Source: Paractinoplanes pyxinae | GTDB lineage: Bacteria; Actinomycetota; Actinomycetes; Mycobacteriales; Micromonosporaceae | Length of the DNA stretch: 64,000 nucleotides | NCBI RefSeq assembly: GCF_026626335.1 | Contig: NZ_JAPNTZ010000002.1 | Coordinates: forward strand, 124,001 to 188,000 | Direction of reading: 5' to 3' | Part shown: positions 48,479 through 57,416 of the stretch, piece after piece | Layout of the letters: every line of letters starts with the position of its first letter | How positions within the stretch are numbered: the first letter of the stretch is position 1 | The notes under the pieces: generated by a model | What the model saw: only the letters and a program-made list of their open reading frames with translations | Told to the model about the DNA's origin: nothing | Database searches by the model: none | Made by a program: the position numbers and the translations under genes

Positions 48479-50914
48479 TCAGTTCTCTTCGTCCGGCACC
48501 GCCGCGGTTATCCGGTGCAAGGCGAAGGTGTGAAGCGTTTCCGTACGCTCGTCCTCCGCCCGCAGATAGCCGGCGCTCAACGACACCGGGCGCACCAGCC
48601 GCGAGAGCGTGGCCCCGTGCGAGTCGACATAGCCCACCCACACGCGTGCCTTTTCCCGTACTGCCTGCTGCAGCACCGCCATGGCCTGGCCGTGCTGCTG
48701 CACCGAGGTCAGCCCCGGCACGCCCTGCCCGTTGGCCGCCCGCACGCTCACCGGCGCCCGGCGGGCCGCCCGGGTGGCGATGTCCCCGCGGCGGATCTGC
48801 TCGACCACCCCGGCCAGCCGCGGCCCGGCCAGCACCGGCGGACCGGCCTGCTCGGTCAGGCGGGCGGCCACCGACGTACGGGTGGGGGCGCGACGCACCT
48901 TGGGCCGGGTCAGCACGGCCACGCCGCCCGCGTCCTCGGCCACCGGCGCGAAGCCCGCCTCCCGCAGGCCGCCCAGCAGCCGCGCCACCTGCAGCGGACT
49001 GACCAGCACGGTCGGCGCGATCTGACGCAGCCCGAGCGAGCCCAGCCGCTTGTCGGCCATCACCTCGGCCAGCAGCGCCTCGTCGTCGCTGCGCAGATAC
49101 GACCCGGCCGACCCGGCCCGCAGGCCGCCGTGCTTACGGGCGGCGTCGTCGATCATGTAGCTCAGCGTCTGCGGCACCGGGGTGCGCGACCGGCGGCGGA
49201 ACAGCGAGTGCAGGTCGGCCGCCGTGTAACCGACGTCGAGGGCCCGCCGCACGCTGGCCGCGGTGACCCGGAACACGCTCGCGCCACCGGCCGACTCGGG
49301 CTCGGCCACCACGTCGAGCTCGGCCGCCAGCTCGGGCTCGGGCGGCCCGGGCACCACCACGGACAGGTCGGCCTGCACCAGCACGTGGTCGACCGGGGCC
49401 GGGAGCAGGGCGTCCAGCGTGCGCACGACGTCGCCCGGCGGTTCGGTCGCGCCCGGGTGCACGCCGAGCGGATCGCCGTCGGCGTCGTCGACATCTTCGA
49501 ACAACAGACGCCCGTACGAGGTGATGGCCCCGAGGGCGGTCACCCCCAGCGCGGCCGCGCCGGCCAGAGCATCACGGTGGGCCGCCTCACGGCCGCGGGC
49601 CCGCCGGGGCGTCTGCCAGGCGAGCAGGCCCAGCACCTCGTCGACCTGGGGCGCCGTGCCCGGCTTGAGGTCGGCCAGCACCAGCAGACCCTCGCGCCGG
49701 GCCTGCGGGGCGCCGGCCCGCTCGGCGTCGGGGGCCAGCGCGTTGATCGGGCGGTCCCGGTCGTCGCGCTGACCGACCAGGCTCGGCTGCCGGGTCATGG
49801 CCAGCCAGGCCCGGGCCAGCGACACCCAGCGCTGGGCGCTGCTGAGCGCGCGCCACAGGTCGTAGGCGCCGGTGGGCAGGAAGATCTCGTCGACCGCGCC
49901 GGACGCACGGCTCACGGTCACCGAGCGCGAGGTGCCGGCCGCGTCGGCCTCGCCGAGCAGGCCGGCCGCGTGCGTCACCTCGAGCAGCAGGGCGGCGTTC
50001 GGCTCGTCCAGGCCGGCCGCCTTGGCCAGACGCTTCAGGTCGCGGACGCCCAGACCGCCGGCCCGCAGCACCGGAGCCGGCTCGGCGGCCAGCGCCTCGA
50101 GCAGCGATTCCGCGCTGCGGACGGCCTCCATCACCTGGCCCGCACCGGCCGAGTCGACGGACTTCGGATCGCGAGCCGTGCCCTCGGGAATGGGCGGGAA
50201 CGGCCGCAGCGGGCCCAGCGGGCCGGTGTCGCGGCGCAGCAGCAGGCCCACCTCGCGGGGCAGTTCGACCAGCTCACCGTCGGGGCGCGGGGCCCGGCCG
50301 GCCTCGCTGATCGGCACCAGCACGTGGTTGTCGACCAGCCAGCGCACCGGTGGGGCGCTTGGCTGGGAGTCACGCCCGAGCGCGCCGATCGGCGGACCGG
50401 CGGCCAGCCTGTCCAGGACGGCCCGAGCGCCGGGTGGGGCCGCGAGCACCGTACGGCGCAATTTGGCCTTGTCGGCGCAGAGCGCCGCCGCCTGCGGATC
50501 GAGGAAGTCGGCGGGCCGGCCCAGACCGGCCGGATAGGGCGAGGTGACCTCGTCGATCGCGGCCACCAAGTGCAGGGCGTCGTCGGCGCCGAACATCAGG
50601 AACCGGACGCGGAGGCGTTCGACGGCGACGCGGACGTCCGCCGGCTCGACGTCGCAGGCGAGCTCGAGAATCGCGTCGATCGAGGTCAGCGCCGTCTCGG
50701 CCGACCGGCTGAGCCGGGCCGCGTCGAGGACGGCGAGGGTGAACTCGTCCAGGCCGTCGAGGCAGCGGGCGACCGAGCCGCGGGACTGCGCGCGCACGGC
50801 GAGAGCGGACACGTCGGCGGGCACGGGCACGACGAGGTCGGGGCGCAGCTGGACGAGCGCGCTCAGCGCCTCGTCGGTGAGCGACCGCAGGTGATCGGCG
50901 AATGTGGTGGCCAT
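48479..50914 (-). CDS. XPB-associated protein with helicase C-like and WYL-like domains
   Basis: 811 residues from ATG 50914 (MATTFADHLRSLTDEALSAL). It belongs to the large actinobacterial helicase-associated family always found near XPB. The N-terminal winged-helix-like part has DEFTLAVLDAARLSRSAETA. The middle has VLVQADLSVVVPGPPEPELA and YTAADLHSLFRRRSRTPVPQ, like the XPB/Ssl2 helicase-associated segment. The C-terminal WYL-like part is KARVWVGYVDSHGATLSRLV. There is no complete ATPase motif. It probably acts as a regulator or partner of XPB. Confidence 0.87.
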   Translation of the reverse strand: MATTFADHLRSLTDEALSALVQLRPDLVVPVPADVSALAVRAQSRGSVARCLDGLDEFTLAVLDAARLSRSAETALTSIDAILELACDVEPADVRVAVERLRVRFLMFGADDALHLVAAIDEVTSPYPAGLGRPADFLDPQAAALCADKAKLRRTVLAAPPGARAVLDRLAAGPPIGALGRDSQPSAPPVRWLVDNHVLVPISEAGRAPRPDGELVELPREVGLLLRRDTGPLGPLRPFPPIPEGTARDPKSVDSAGAGQVMEAVRSAESLLEALAAEPAPVLRAGGLGVRDLKRLAKAAGLDEPNAALLLEVTHAAGLLGEADAAGTSRSVTVSRASGAVDEIFLPTGAYDLWRALSSAQRWVSLARAWLAMTRQPSLVGQRDDRDRPINALAPDAERAGAPQARREGLLVLADLKPGTAPQVDEVLGLLAWQTPRRARGREAAHRDALAGAAALGVTALGAITSYGRLLFEDVDDADGDPLGVHPGATEPPGDVVRTLDALLPAPVDHVLVQADLSVVVPGPPEPELAAELDVVAEPESAGGASVFRVTAASVRRALDVGYTAADLHSLFRRRSRTPVPQTLSYMIDDAARKHGGLRAGSAGSYLRSDDEALLAEVMADKRLGSLGLRQIAPTVLVSPLQVARLLGGLREAGFAPVAEDAGGVAVLTRPKVRRAPTRTSVAARLTEQAGPPVLAGPRLAGVVEQIRRGDIATRAARRAPVSVRAANGQGVPGLTSVQQHGQAMAVLQQAVREKARVWVGYVDSHGATLSRLVRPVSLSAGYLRAEDERTETLHTFALHRITAAVPDEEN

Positions 50915-50999
50915 CGTGTTCAACGCTAGCGACCGTGGGACGATATTGGAGTGCCCGGCTCGTCCGGGGCTTCGTTCGTCGGGATTGAAGGGGACATCA

Positions 51000-51203
51000 G
51001 TGGCCGCGAAGAACACTCTGCCGGGAACCGACGTCAAGGGCGGCGCGGCCGACCGTCAGACGCAGCCGCGCGGGCCCGAGGATCACTTCAACGTGTCGGA
51101 AATCGTGTCCGACCGGGCCGCCGCGCCGTCGCCCTTCGGTGACGACCAGAGCTTCCCGCTGCCGGTCGAGCAGCTGCACTACATCCCGTCGACCCCCGCG
51201 TGA
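51000..51203 (+). CDS. Small conserved-type hypothetical protein (67 aa)
   Basis: GTG 51000 with GAAGGGG 6 bases upstream. The short, polar, probably disordered protein (KNTLPGTDVKGGAADRQTQP; EDHFNVSEIVSDRAAAPSPF) ends with LPVEQLHYIPSTPA. Function unknown. It lies opposite the XPB-partner gene with a shared 85-bp promoter region. Its regular ribosome site and codon use support that it is expressed. Confidence 0.65.
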   Translation: MAAKNTLPGTDVKGGAADRQTQPRGPEDHFNVSEIVSDRAAAPSPFGDDQSFPLPVEQLHYIPSTPA

Positions 51204-51261
51204 GCTCTCACCTGCGGATTTCTCATGTGATCGGGCCGCGTGCCGGTCGGGGCCGCCGGTC

Positions 51262-51885
51262 ATGACGCAGGCGGTCGGGTTCGACCTGGACATGACCCTG
51301 ATCGACTCCCGGCCGGGCATTCGTGCCGCCTACCAGGCGCTGACCGCCAAGACGGGCGTCTTCGTGGACGCCGACCTCGCGGTCAGCCGGCTGGGACCGC
51401 CGCTGCGCACCGAGCTGGCCCACTGGTTCCCGGCCGACCGGATCGAAGAGACGGTCACCACCTACCGGGCCCTCTACGCCGAGTACGCGATCACTCCCAC
51501 CGTGCCGATGCCGGGCGCGGTCGAGGCGCTGGCCGCCGTGCGTGAGATGGGCCTCCGTGTCGTGGTCGTCACATCGAAGCTGGGCCGGCTGGCTCACCTG
51601 CACCTCGACCATCTGGGCATCGTGGCCGACGAGGTGGCCGGAGATTTGTTCGCTGAGGGCAAGGCGACGGCGATCACGGAGCACGGCGTGGGCTGGTACG
51701 TCGGGGATCACGTGGCCGACATGGTCGCGGCGCACACCGCGGGCGTGCCGGGTATCGGCGTGGCCACCGGGCCGTGCTCGCCCGACGAGCTGAGGGACGC
51801 CGGGGCCGCGTACGTGTTGAAGGATCTGACCGGCTTGCCGCCCCTGCTGCGCGAGATTGCAGTTGGGACCGGGCCCGCCGCTTAA
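51262..51885 (+). CDS. HAD-superfamily hydrolase (phosphoglycolate-phosphatase-like)
   Basis: 207 residues. HAD motif I is VGFDLDMTLIDSRPG, motif II is VVVVTSKLGRLAHL, and motif IV is YVGDHVADMVAAHTAGVPGI. It lacks clear cap-domain specificity residues, so the substrate is open. It lies between the small hypothetical gene and the cold-shock gene in the same direction. Confidence 0.9.
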   Translation: MTQAVGFDLDMTLIDSRPGIRAAYQALTAKTGVFVDADLAVSRLGPPLRTELAHWFPADRIEETVTTYRALYAEYAITPTVPMPGAVEALAAVREMGLRVVVVTSKLGRLAHLHLDHLGIVADEVAGDLFAEGKATAITEHGVGWYVGDHVADMVAAHTAGVPGIGVATGPCSPDELRDAGAAYVLKDLTGLPPLLREIAVGTGPAA

Positions 51886-51935
51886 GTAGCCTTGCCGTGA
51901 GCGGATGTTTCCTTTGAGTGAAGTTGAGGTCAGCG

Positions 51936-52322
51936 GTGCCCACGGGTCGAGTGAAGTGGTACGACGCGACGAAGGGATTCGGGTTCGTCACCAGCGATGA
52001 GGGCGGCGACGTGTTCCTGCCCAAGGGCGCGCTGCCGGCCGGGGTGGCCGAGTTGAAGACGGGTCAGCGCGTCGAGTTCGGCGTGGTCGACAGCCGCAAG
52101 GGCGCCCAGGCGATGGGCGTCAAGCTGATCGACGCGCCGCCGTCGCTGGCCGAGCTGCGGCGCCGGCCCGCCGAAGAGCTGCACAGCATGGTCGAAGACA
52201 TGATCAAGGTGCTCGAGTCGCAGGTGCAGCCGGGCCTGAGCCGCGGCCGCTACCCCGACAAGCGAGTCGCCCAGAAGATCGCGCAGCTGGTCCACGCGGT
52301 CGCGAAAGAGTTCGAGGTCTGA
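51936..52322 (+). CDS. Cold-shock domain protein with C-terminal helical extension
   Basis: 128 residues from GTG 51936 (GAGGT upstream). The N-terminal cold-shock domain has the RNP motifs KWYDATKGFGFVTSDEGGDVF. It is extended by a helical C-terminus (LAELRRRPAEELHSMVEDMI, KIAQLVHAVAKEFEV) not found in the 67-residue CspA. The protein likely binds single-stranded nucleic acid. This long form is widespread in actinobacteria. Confidence 0.93.
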   Translation: MPTGRVKWYDATKGFGFVTSDEGGDVFLPKGALPAGVAELKTGQRVEFGVVDSRKGAQAMGVKLIDAPPSLAELRRRPAEELHSMVEDMIKVLESQVQPGLSRGRYPDKRVAQKIAQLVHAVAKEFEV

Positions 52323-52326
52323 GCTC

Positions 52327-53148
52327 TCAGAGGAACGGCTTCACAGCAGGCGTGAGACCCGCCGCTGCCGCACGCTGCAACAGGGCGTCGGCGGCGGCGA
52401 GTCCGTCCCGGCCCAGTTCCAGCGTGAACTCGTTCACGTAGAGGTCGATGTGCTGCTGGACGACCTCGGGCTCCATCTCTTGCGCGTTGGCCAGCACGAA
52501 CTTGCGGCTCGCGTCGGGGTTGGCCCACGCCATGCTCACCGAGTTACGGATCCACTCGGTGGCCTCGGCCGGGTCGACCGTGCCCTTCTTGGCCAGGATC
52601 GCGCCCAGCGGGATGGGCAGGCCGGTGTCCGACTCCCACCACTCGCCCAGGTCGGCCAGGGCGGTGAGGTTGTAGCGCTGGTAGGTGAAGCGGGCCTCGT
52701 GGATGACCAGGCCGGCGTCGAACCGGCCCTCGGCCACGCCCGGCATGATCTGGTGGAACGGGACCACCTCGATGCGCTCGGGCGCCCGGTCGGCCGACCA
52801 GAGGCGGAACAGCAGATAGGCCGTCGTCCGGTCGCCGGGCACGGCCACCGTCTTGCCGGCCAGGTCGAGCCCCGGCTCGCGGGCCAGCACCAGCGGGCCG
52901 CAGCCGCGGCCGAGCGCGCCGCCGGTGGGCAGCAGCTCGTAGTCGTCGAGCAGCCAGGGCAGCGCCGCGTAGCTCACCTTGACCAGGTCGAACTCGCCCC
53001 GCTCGGCCGCCGTGTTCGTCACGTCGACGTCGGCGAAGGTCAGATTGACCTCGGGCGTGCCCGGGATGAGCCCGTGCACCAGGGCGTGGAAAACGAACGT
53101 GTCATTGGGACACGGGGAGACCGCGAGAGAGAGCGCCACGGCGTCCAC
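52327..53148 (-). CDS. mqnD: 1,4-dihydroxy-6-naphthoate synthase (futalosine pathway)
   Basis: 273 residues. The MqnD signature SPCPNDTFVFHALVHG is at the N-terminus. DVDVTNTAAERGEFDLVKVS and HQIMPGVAEGRFDAGLVIHE, plus the C-terminal periplasmic-binding-protein fold, fit the family. It converts cyclic dehypoxanthinyl futalosine to 1,4-dihydroxy-6-naphthoate. mqnB lies just upstream on the same strand, 62 bp away, with DnaA boxes in the gap. Start GTG 53148; a GTG 9 bases later is possible. Confidence 0.93.
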   Translation of the reverse strand: MDAVALSLAVSPCPNDTFVFHALVHGLIPGTPEVNLTFADVDVTNTAAERGEFDLVKVSYAALPWLLDDYELLPTGGALGRGCGPLVLAREPGLDLAGKTVAVPGDRTTAYLLFRLWSADRAPERIEVVPFHQIMPGVAEGRFDAGLVIHEARFTYQRYNLTALADLGEWWESDTGLPIPLGAILAKKGTVDPAEATEWIRNSVSMAWANPDASRKFVLANAQEMEPEVVQQHIDLYVNEFTLELGRDGLAAADALLQRAAAAGLTPAVKPFL

Positions 53149-53210
53149 GCTAGAGGGTGCCCGAGGTCAACAGGCGTCACGACGGCTGTCTCTCATCCCA
53201 CACGGTGAAG

Positions 53211-53837
53211 TTATCCACAGGCTGTCCACAACCGGCCGGAAGCTGTGGATAACGCGGCGAAGGCCTCCTTCAGCCGCCACGCGCCGCGGTCCCGAGGGCC
53301 GATCGGGTTCGAGATGGTGCGCAGCTCGGCAAAGGGAAGACCGGCGGCGGCCACGGCGACGCCGTACCCCTCCATGGCCTCGGCCACAGCCTGTGGATAA
53401 CTTTTCGCCAGGCGATCGGCGGTCGCCTGAGTGCCGGTGACCGTGCTGAGAGTCACGACATCACCGACGACGGCATCCGGCAGTTCGGCGGCCAAAGCCT
53501 TCACGAGGGCCGGGTCGGCGCTGATGACGCTGGTGCCGAAGCCGAGCTCGTCGACGGGCAGGAAGCCGTCGGAGGTCTCGGCGCCCAGATCGGCGGCGAT
53601 GCTGCGAACGCCGAGGACGACCGAGCCGACGGGAGCCCGGCCGACGAATCCGCCGGCGATGCCGGCCGAGATGACGGCGCAGTAGTTGCCGGTCGCGAGC
53701 AGGCGGGCCGTGCCGGCGGCGGCCGCGGCCGGACCGACACCGACCGGCTCGACCACGACGTGGGTGGGGTCGGCGCCGGCGCGTACGGCCTCGGCCTCAG
53801 CGGCCACAGCCGTGACCACCAACAGCGGCAAAGTCAT
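53211..53837 (-). CDS. mqnB: Futalosine hydrolase
   Basis: 208 residues with the nucleoside phosphorylase fold: GVGPAAAAAGTARLL, ISAGIAGGFVGRAPVGSVVL, AEAMEGYGVAVAAAGLPFAE (catalytic Glu-Met-Glu segment) and ISNPIGPRDRGAWRL. It hydrolyses futalosine to dehypoxanthine futalosine. It is upstream of mqnD, so both are probably one transcript. The last codons overlie perfect DnaA boxes, which is unusual for a coding region. Confidence 0.92.
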   Translation of the reverse strand: MTLPLLVVTAVAAEAEAVRAGADPTHVVVEPVGVGPAAAAAGTARLLATGNYCAVISAGIAGGFVGRAPVGSVVLGVRSIAADLGAETSDGFLPVDELGFGTSVISADPALVKALAAELPDAVVGDVVTLSTVTGTQATADRLAKSYPQAVAEAMEGYGVAVAAAGLPFAELRTISNPIGPRDRGAWRLKEAFAALSTASGRLWTACG

Positions 53838-54010
53838 CAGTCAGCCCCTCATTTTCTCAGCTCACACGCTTGGGACGCGCCAGAAGCCGACCCGCACACA
53901 GAGCCCACCCTCCCTGAGGGGGGACCCCCACCTCGGACATTGTGGCGAGTTTTGTGGATCTTTGCTGAGCGCGAGCCGGGTGCCTGTGGATAGGGCGGAA
54001 TTGTGGATAA
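53211..54010. promoter_or_regulatory. Cluster of DnaA boxes over mqnB and its flanks
   Basis: Four perfect TTATCCACA boxes lie at 53211-53219, 53244-53252 (inverted), 53392-53400 (inverted) and 54002-54010 (inverted). Near-boxes are CTGTCCACA at 53222-53230 and TGTGGATAG at 53985-53993. The first two perfect boxes flank the near-box and form an inverted array within 42 bp. The 54002 and 53985 boxes are in the 231-bp gap before the MFS gene. No oriC features (dnaA, dnaN, AT-rich unwinding region) are near. Confidence 0.75.
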
Positions 54011-54068
54011 CGCGCTCGTCGCCGAGCAGCGGTTGACCTGCCGGCCGCTCGGGCCGGGACTGCGCCAT

Positions 54069-56108
54069 TCAGCGGTTCTGGTCGTCGGGGCCCGAGCCGT
54101 TGGTGGGGTGGTCGGCTGAGGTCGGCCGGTACACGTGGAAGCCGGGAGGCGCGAGCGCGGCGTCGGGCTTCGGCTGTGGAGTGGGCTCCGGCGGGGCGGG
54201 CGGCGGCTCGGCGGCTGGCGGCGGGGGTGGCGGCGGCTGGGTGGCGCGCTTGTCTTTGCGGCGGCTGAACCAGCTCTTCTTGGGCTCGCCGGGGTCGACT
54301 CGGGTGGGCGGGCCGTCGGTGGTGGGGCGGTCGCCGCGTCCTTGGGTGGTTCGGCCGCTTCCGCTGGTGGCGCTTCGGGTGGGCGGCGGAGTGTTGTTGG
54401 GGCGCGTGTGGGTGGGGACGGTGGGGGCGTCCGGCCACGGGTCGCTGGGGTCGGCTGATCCTCGGATCCAGCTGTCGGCTGGGCGGCGGGTTCCGGGCGG
54501 GCTCGGCGGTGCCCAGGGCGAGGCGGGCTCGTCAGCTTCCGGGTTGAAATACGCGGCGTCGCCGGCCCCTGAGCGGGAGCCGGTCCCTGAGCCGGAGCCG
54601 GTCCCTGGGCCGGAGCCGGATGCGGAAGCGGAGCTGGTCGCGGAAGCGGAACCCGAGCCCGAGCCCGAGGTGGAACCTGAGCTGGATGTGGATGATGCGG
54701 TGCCGGCGTGGGCCGGCTCGCGGTCGGTGGCGGCGGGGGTGGGCTCGTCGACTCGGCCGCTGAGGCGTTCGTTGTGCAGGCGGGCGGCCACCCAGCCGGC
54801 GCGGGCGGCGGCCGCCACGGCCAGCACGGTGGCCAGGGCCACGCCGAGGCGGCCGGGGAGGGGGATGATGCCGATGCCGCCGCCGAGGACCCAGGCGATC
54901 ATCAGCACTGTTTCGGAGTGGGCGAAGGCGCTGGCCCGCAGGCGTTCGGGCACCCTTTCCTGGATGCTGGCGTCGACGGCCAGTTTGGCTATGCCGCTGA
55001 AGATGGCCACCAGCAGCGCCAGCAGGGTGACCGTGGCCAGGCTGTAGAACAGCGTGGTCAGCACGCCCACGGCGGCCACCACCGTCAGGCCCGTCGACTG
55101 CAGGGCCAGCGGGCGGCGGATGCGCAGCCTGGTGCCGACGGCGGTGGACAGGAACGTGCCGACGGCCAGGGCGCCGCCGATCAGGCCGACCGCGCCCTGG
55201 CGGCCGATGTCGTTGCCCAGGACCGTCGTGTCGAGCTCGTCGGCCATGATGACGAAGGCCAGGAAGAGCAGCATGAAGCCGTACAGCAGGCGCAGGCTGG
55301 CGCTGCCGATCAGCGTGGCGATCACCAACTTGCCGGCGAGAGGGCGGTCTTCCCCGCGGGGCAGGCGCAGCATCGCCCGCCACGGGCGCGGCACCGCCTC
55401 GGGCGGGTCGGAGTCGGCTCGGGGTGGCAGGCGCAGGGAGACCACCATGCCGACGATGAAAATGATCATTGCGACGCGCAGTGGCCACTGCGGGCCGAAC
55501 TTGAAGGCGAGCAGGCCCACGGGGGCGACCACTGCGCCCGCGAAGGTGCCGTAGACGCTGGCCCGGGCGCCGACCTGGGACAGGCCGATGCCCTCGGGCA
55601 GGAGCCTCGGCACGGCAGCTGAGCGAGCTACGCCGTACGCGCGGGAAAGCGCCAGCACCCCGAAGGCCGCCGGATAGAGGCCCCAGCCGAAGAGATGATC
55701 GGAGATCACATAGGCCAGGAACGCCCGGCCCAGCATGGTGACCGCCAGCGCGTAGCGGCGGCCGTGCCGGAAATGGTCGAGCAGCGGCCCCACCACGGGC
55801 GCCAGCAGGGCGAACGGCACCATCGTGATGAGCAGGTAGAGCGCCACCTTGCTGCGCGCCTCGCCCAAGGGCACGTTGAAGAAGATCGTGCCGGCCAGGC
55901 CGATGGCGATCAGCGTGTCGCCCGCGCACGAGAGCGCGTGCAGGTCGAAGAGCCGGATCATGCCCTGCTCGTTGGCGGCGCCCCGGGCCCGCGCCGTGCC
56001 GACCCGGCGGGTGGCCCACGCGCCACCGCGCACCGAGCCCCGCACCAGCAGGCGGGCCGCCTTGATGCTGGTGCCGACGGTGCGTCCGAGCGAGGGAAGC
56101 AGCGGCAT
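54069..56108 (-). CDS. MFS-type membrane protein with long Ser/Gly- and Pro-rich tail
   Basis: 679 residues from ATG 56108 (ATG 56117 is possible). Residues about 55-430 form an MFS fold with about 12 helices (DTLIAIGLAGTIFFNVPLGE, YLLITMVPFALLAPVVGPLL, IAWVLGGGIGIIPLPGRLGV). The last 220 residues are disordered: Ser/Gly repeats, then Pro/Arg-rich sequence with PKKSWFSRRKDKRATQPPPP. The cytoplasmic tail may bind partner proteins. The hexanucleotide repeat at 54565-54705 encodes the Ser/Gly part. Substrate unknown. Confidence 0.82.
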   Translation of the reverse strand: MPLLPSLGRTVGTSIKAARLLVRGSVRGGAWATRRVGTARARGAANEQGMIRLFDLHALSCAGDTLIAIGLAGTIFFNVPLGEARSKVALYLLITMVPFALLAPVVGPLLDHFRHGRRYALAVTMLGRAFLAYVISDHLFGWGLYPAAFGVLALSRAYGVARSAAVPRLLPEGIGLSQVGARASVYGTFAGAVVAPVGLLAFKFGPQWPLRVAMIIFIVGMVVSLRLPPRADSDPPEAVPRPWRAMLRLPRGEDRPLAGKLVIATLIGSASLRLLYGFMLLFLAFVIMADELDTTVLGNDIGRQGAVGLIGGALAVGTFLSTAVGTRLRIRRPLALQSTGLTVVAAVGVLTTLFYSLATVTLLALLVAIFSGIAKLAVDASIQERVPERLRASAFAHSETVLMIAWVLGGGIGIIPLPGRLGVALATVLAVAAAARAGWVAARLHNERLSGRVDEPTPAATDREPAHAGTASSTSSSGSTSGSGSGSASATSSASASGSGPGTGSGSGTGSRSGAGDAAYFNPEADEPASPWAPPSPPGTRRPADSWIRGSADPSDPWPDAPTVPTHTRPNNTPPPTRSATSGSGRTTQGRGDRPTTDGPPTRVDPGEPKKSWFSRRKDKRATQPPPPPPPAAEPPPAPPEPTPQPKPDAALAPPGFHVYRPTSADHPTNGSGPDDQNR
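54565..54705 (-). repeat. Hexanucleotide-like low-complexity repeat
   Basis: About 140 bp of GAGCCG/GAAGCG-like hexamers (plus strand) that code for alternating Ser-Gly and Ser-Ala on the minus strand. Frame-preserving length changes would be tolerated. Confidence 0.75.
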
Positions 56109-56212
56109 GGTTCCCATCCTGACTGATCCAGGCGAGTGCTGTCCCGTCCCGCGCGCGCCGGATGTGGGGGAGTCGGTGCGGAACATCAGTCCCGGTGGGG
56201 GACAATGAATAT

Positions 56213-57034
56213 GTGACGACTCGCACCACCACTCGCGCCGCCCGTCTCGACCAGGTTTGTGCCGACGCGGTCGGGATCGCGCGCGGCGCGATCACCGATG
56301 TGGACCCGGCCGACATCGGCGAGCATCTCGAGGCCATCGCCGAGGGCGACCGTCTCGTGACCCACCTTTTCGAGAGCCACCTGGCGGGCTACCGAGGCTG
56401 GCGCTGGGCCGTCACGGTGACCCGGGTTCCGCGCAGCCGGCACGTCACGGTGTGCGAGACGGTGCTGCTTCCGGGGCCCGACGCGCTGCTGGCCCCGGGC
56501 TGGGTGCCGTGGAACGAGCGGCTGCAGCCGGGCGACCTCGGCGTGGGCGACCTCATGCCCACCGCGCCCGACGACGAGCGGCTGGCCCAGGGCTACGTGC
56601 TGAGCGACGACCCCGCCGTCGAAGAGGTCAGCTGGGAGCTCGGCCTCGGCCGGTCCCGGGTGATGTCGCGCGAGGGCCGCATCGACACGGCCCAGCGGTG
56701 GTACGACGGCGAGGCCGGCCCCGAGGCGCCGATCTCCGCCGCCGCGCCGCGCAACGCCCGCTGCGGCACCTGCGGCTTCTACCTGCCGCTGGCCGGTTCG
56801 TTGCGGGCGATGTTCGGCGTCTGCGGCAACCTCTACGCCCCCGACGACGGCCGCGCGGTCAGCTCCGACCACGGCTGCGGCGCGCACTCCGAGGCGCTGC
56901 TGGGCTCGGCCGAGCAGCCGGTCGAAGAGCTGCCCACGGTGTTCGACGACAGCGAGGTCGAGTCGGTCGCGGTCAGCCGGGGCCACGGCTCGGTCGAAGA
57001 GAGCGAACCGGCCGAGGACTACGGCCACAGCTAG
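56213..57034 (+). CDS. DUF3027 protein
   Basis: 273 residues from GTG 56213. The DUF3027 family pattern: AITDVDPADIGEHLEAIAEG, HLFESHLAGYRGWRWAVTVT, CETVLLPGPDALLAPGWVPW and the Cys block RCGTCGFYLPLAGSLRAMFG with VCGNLYAP and HGCGAH, which could bind zinc. It is actinobacteria-specific with unknown function. Its end overlaps the convergent DUF2530 gene by 4 bases. Confidence 0.9.
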   Translation: MTTRTTTRAARLDQVCADAVGIARGAITDVDPADIGEHLEAIAEGDRLVTHLFESHLAGYRGWRWAVTVTRVPRSRHVTVCETVLLPGPDALLAPGWVPWNERLQPGDLGVGDLMPTAPDDERLAQGYVLSDDPAVEEVSWELGLGRSRVMSREGRIDTAQRWYDGEAGPEAPISAAAPRNARCGTCGFYLPLAGSLRAMFGVCGNLYAPDDGRAVSSDHGCGAHSEALLGSAEQPVEELPTVFDDSEVESVAVSRGHGSVEESEPAEDYGHS

Positions 57035-57285
57035 GTCTGTGAGGTCACCCGGAACTCGGGGTGGGTCAGGGCCCGCCGGCGGCGGCGGTGCCGGTCGTGC
57101 ACGATCATCGTGATCAGGCCGGGGATGCCGGCCAGGAAGCCGGCGATGCACACGTGCAGCCACCGGTCGGGACCGTCGGCCAGCAGCACGATCAGCGCGG
57201 CGACGGCGAAGGCGGCCAGCCCGCCGACGGCGAACGGGACCATGGGTGGATCCAGCGGCTCGACCCGGGGCTTCGGTTCACTCAC
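57031..57285 (-). CDS. DUF2530 small membrane protein
   Basis: 84 residues from a GTG. Two transmembrane helices: FAVGGLAAFAVAALIVLLA and WLHVCIAGFLAGIPGLITMI. It ends in a basic stretch DRHRRRRRALTHPEFR, the DUF2530 layout. It is often adjacent to DUF3027 or to MarR genes in actinobacteria. Function unknown. Confidence 0.82.
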   Translation of the reverse strand: MSEPKPRVEPLDPPMVPFAVGGLAAFAVAALIVLLADGPDRWLHVCIAGFLAGIPGLITMIVHDRHRRRRRALTHPEFRVTSQT

Positions 57286-57416
57286 ACGGACAGGATAGGT
57301 CGGCGGAGATCACGGGTACGTCCCTGTGACAGGGCCGACATCCCTCGGTTTTGCGCAGGTCATCGAGGGCTGAGAACATTCCGGCGACGCATACCCCGTG
57401 ATCCGGAGAGAGCCGC

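Noticed and set aside
53211..54010. Chromosomal origin (oriC)
   Set aside because: No dnaA, dnaN, rpmH or gyr genes nearby, too few boxes, and no AT-rich unwinding region.
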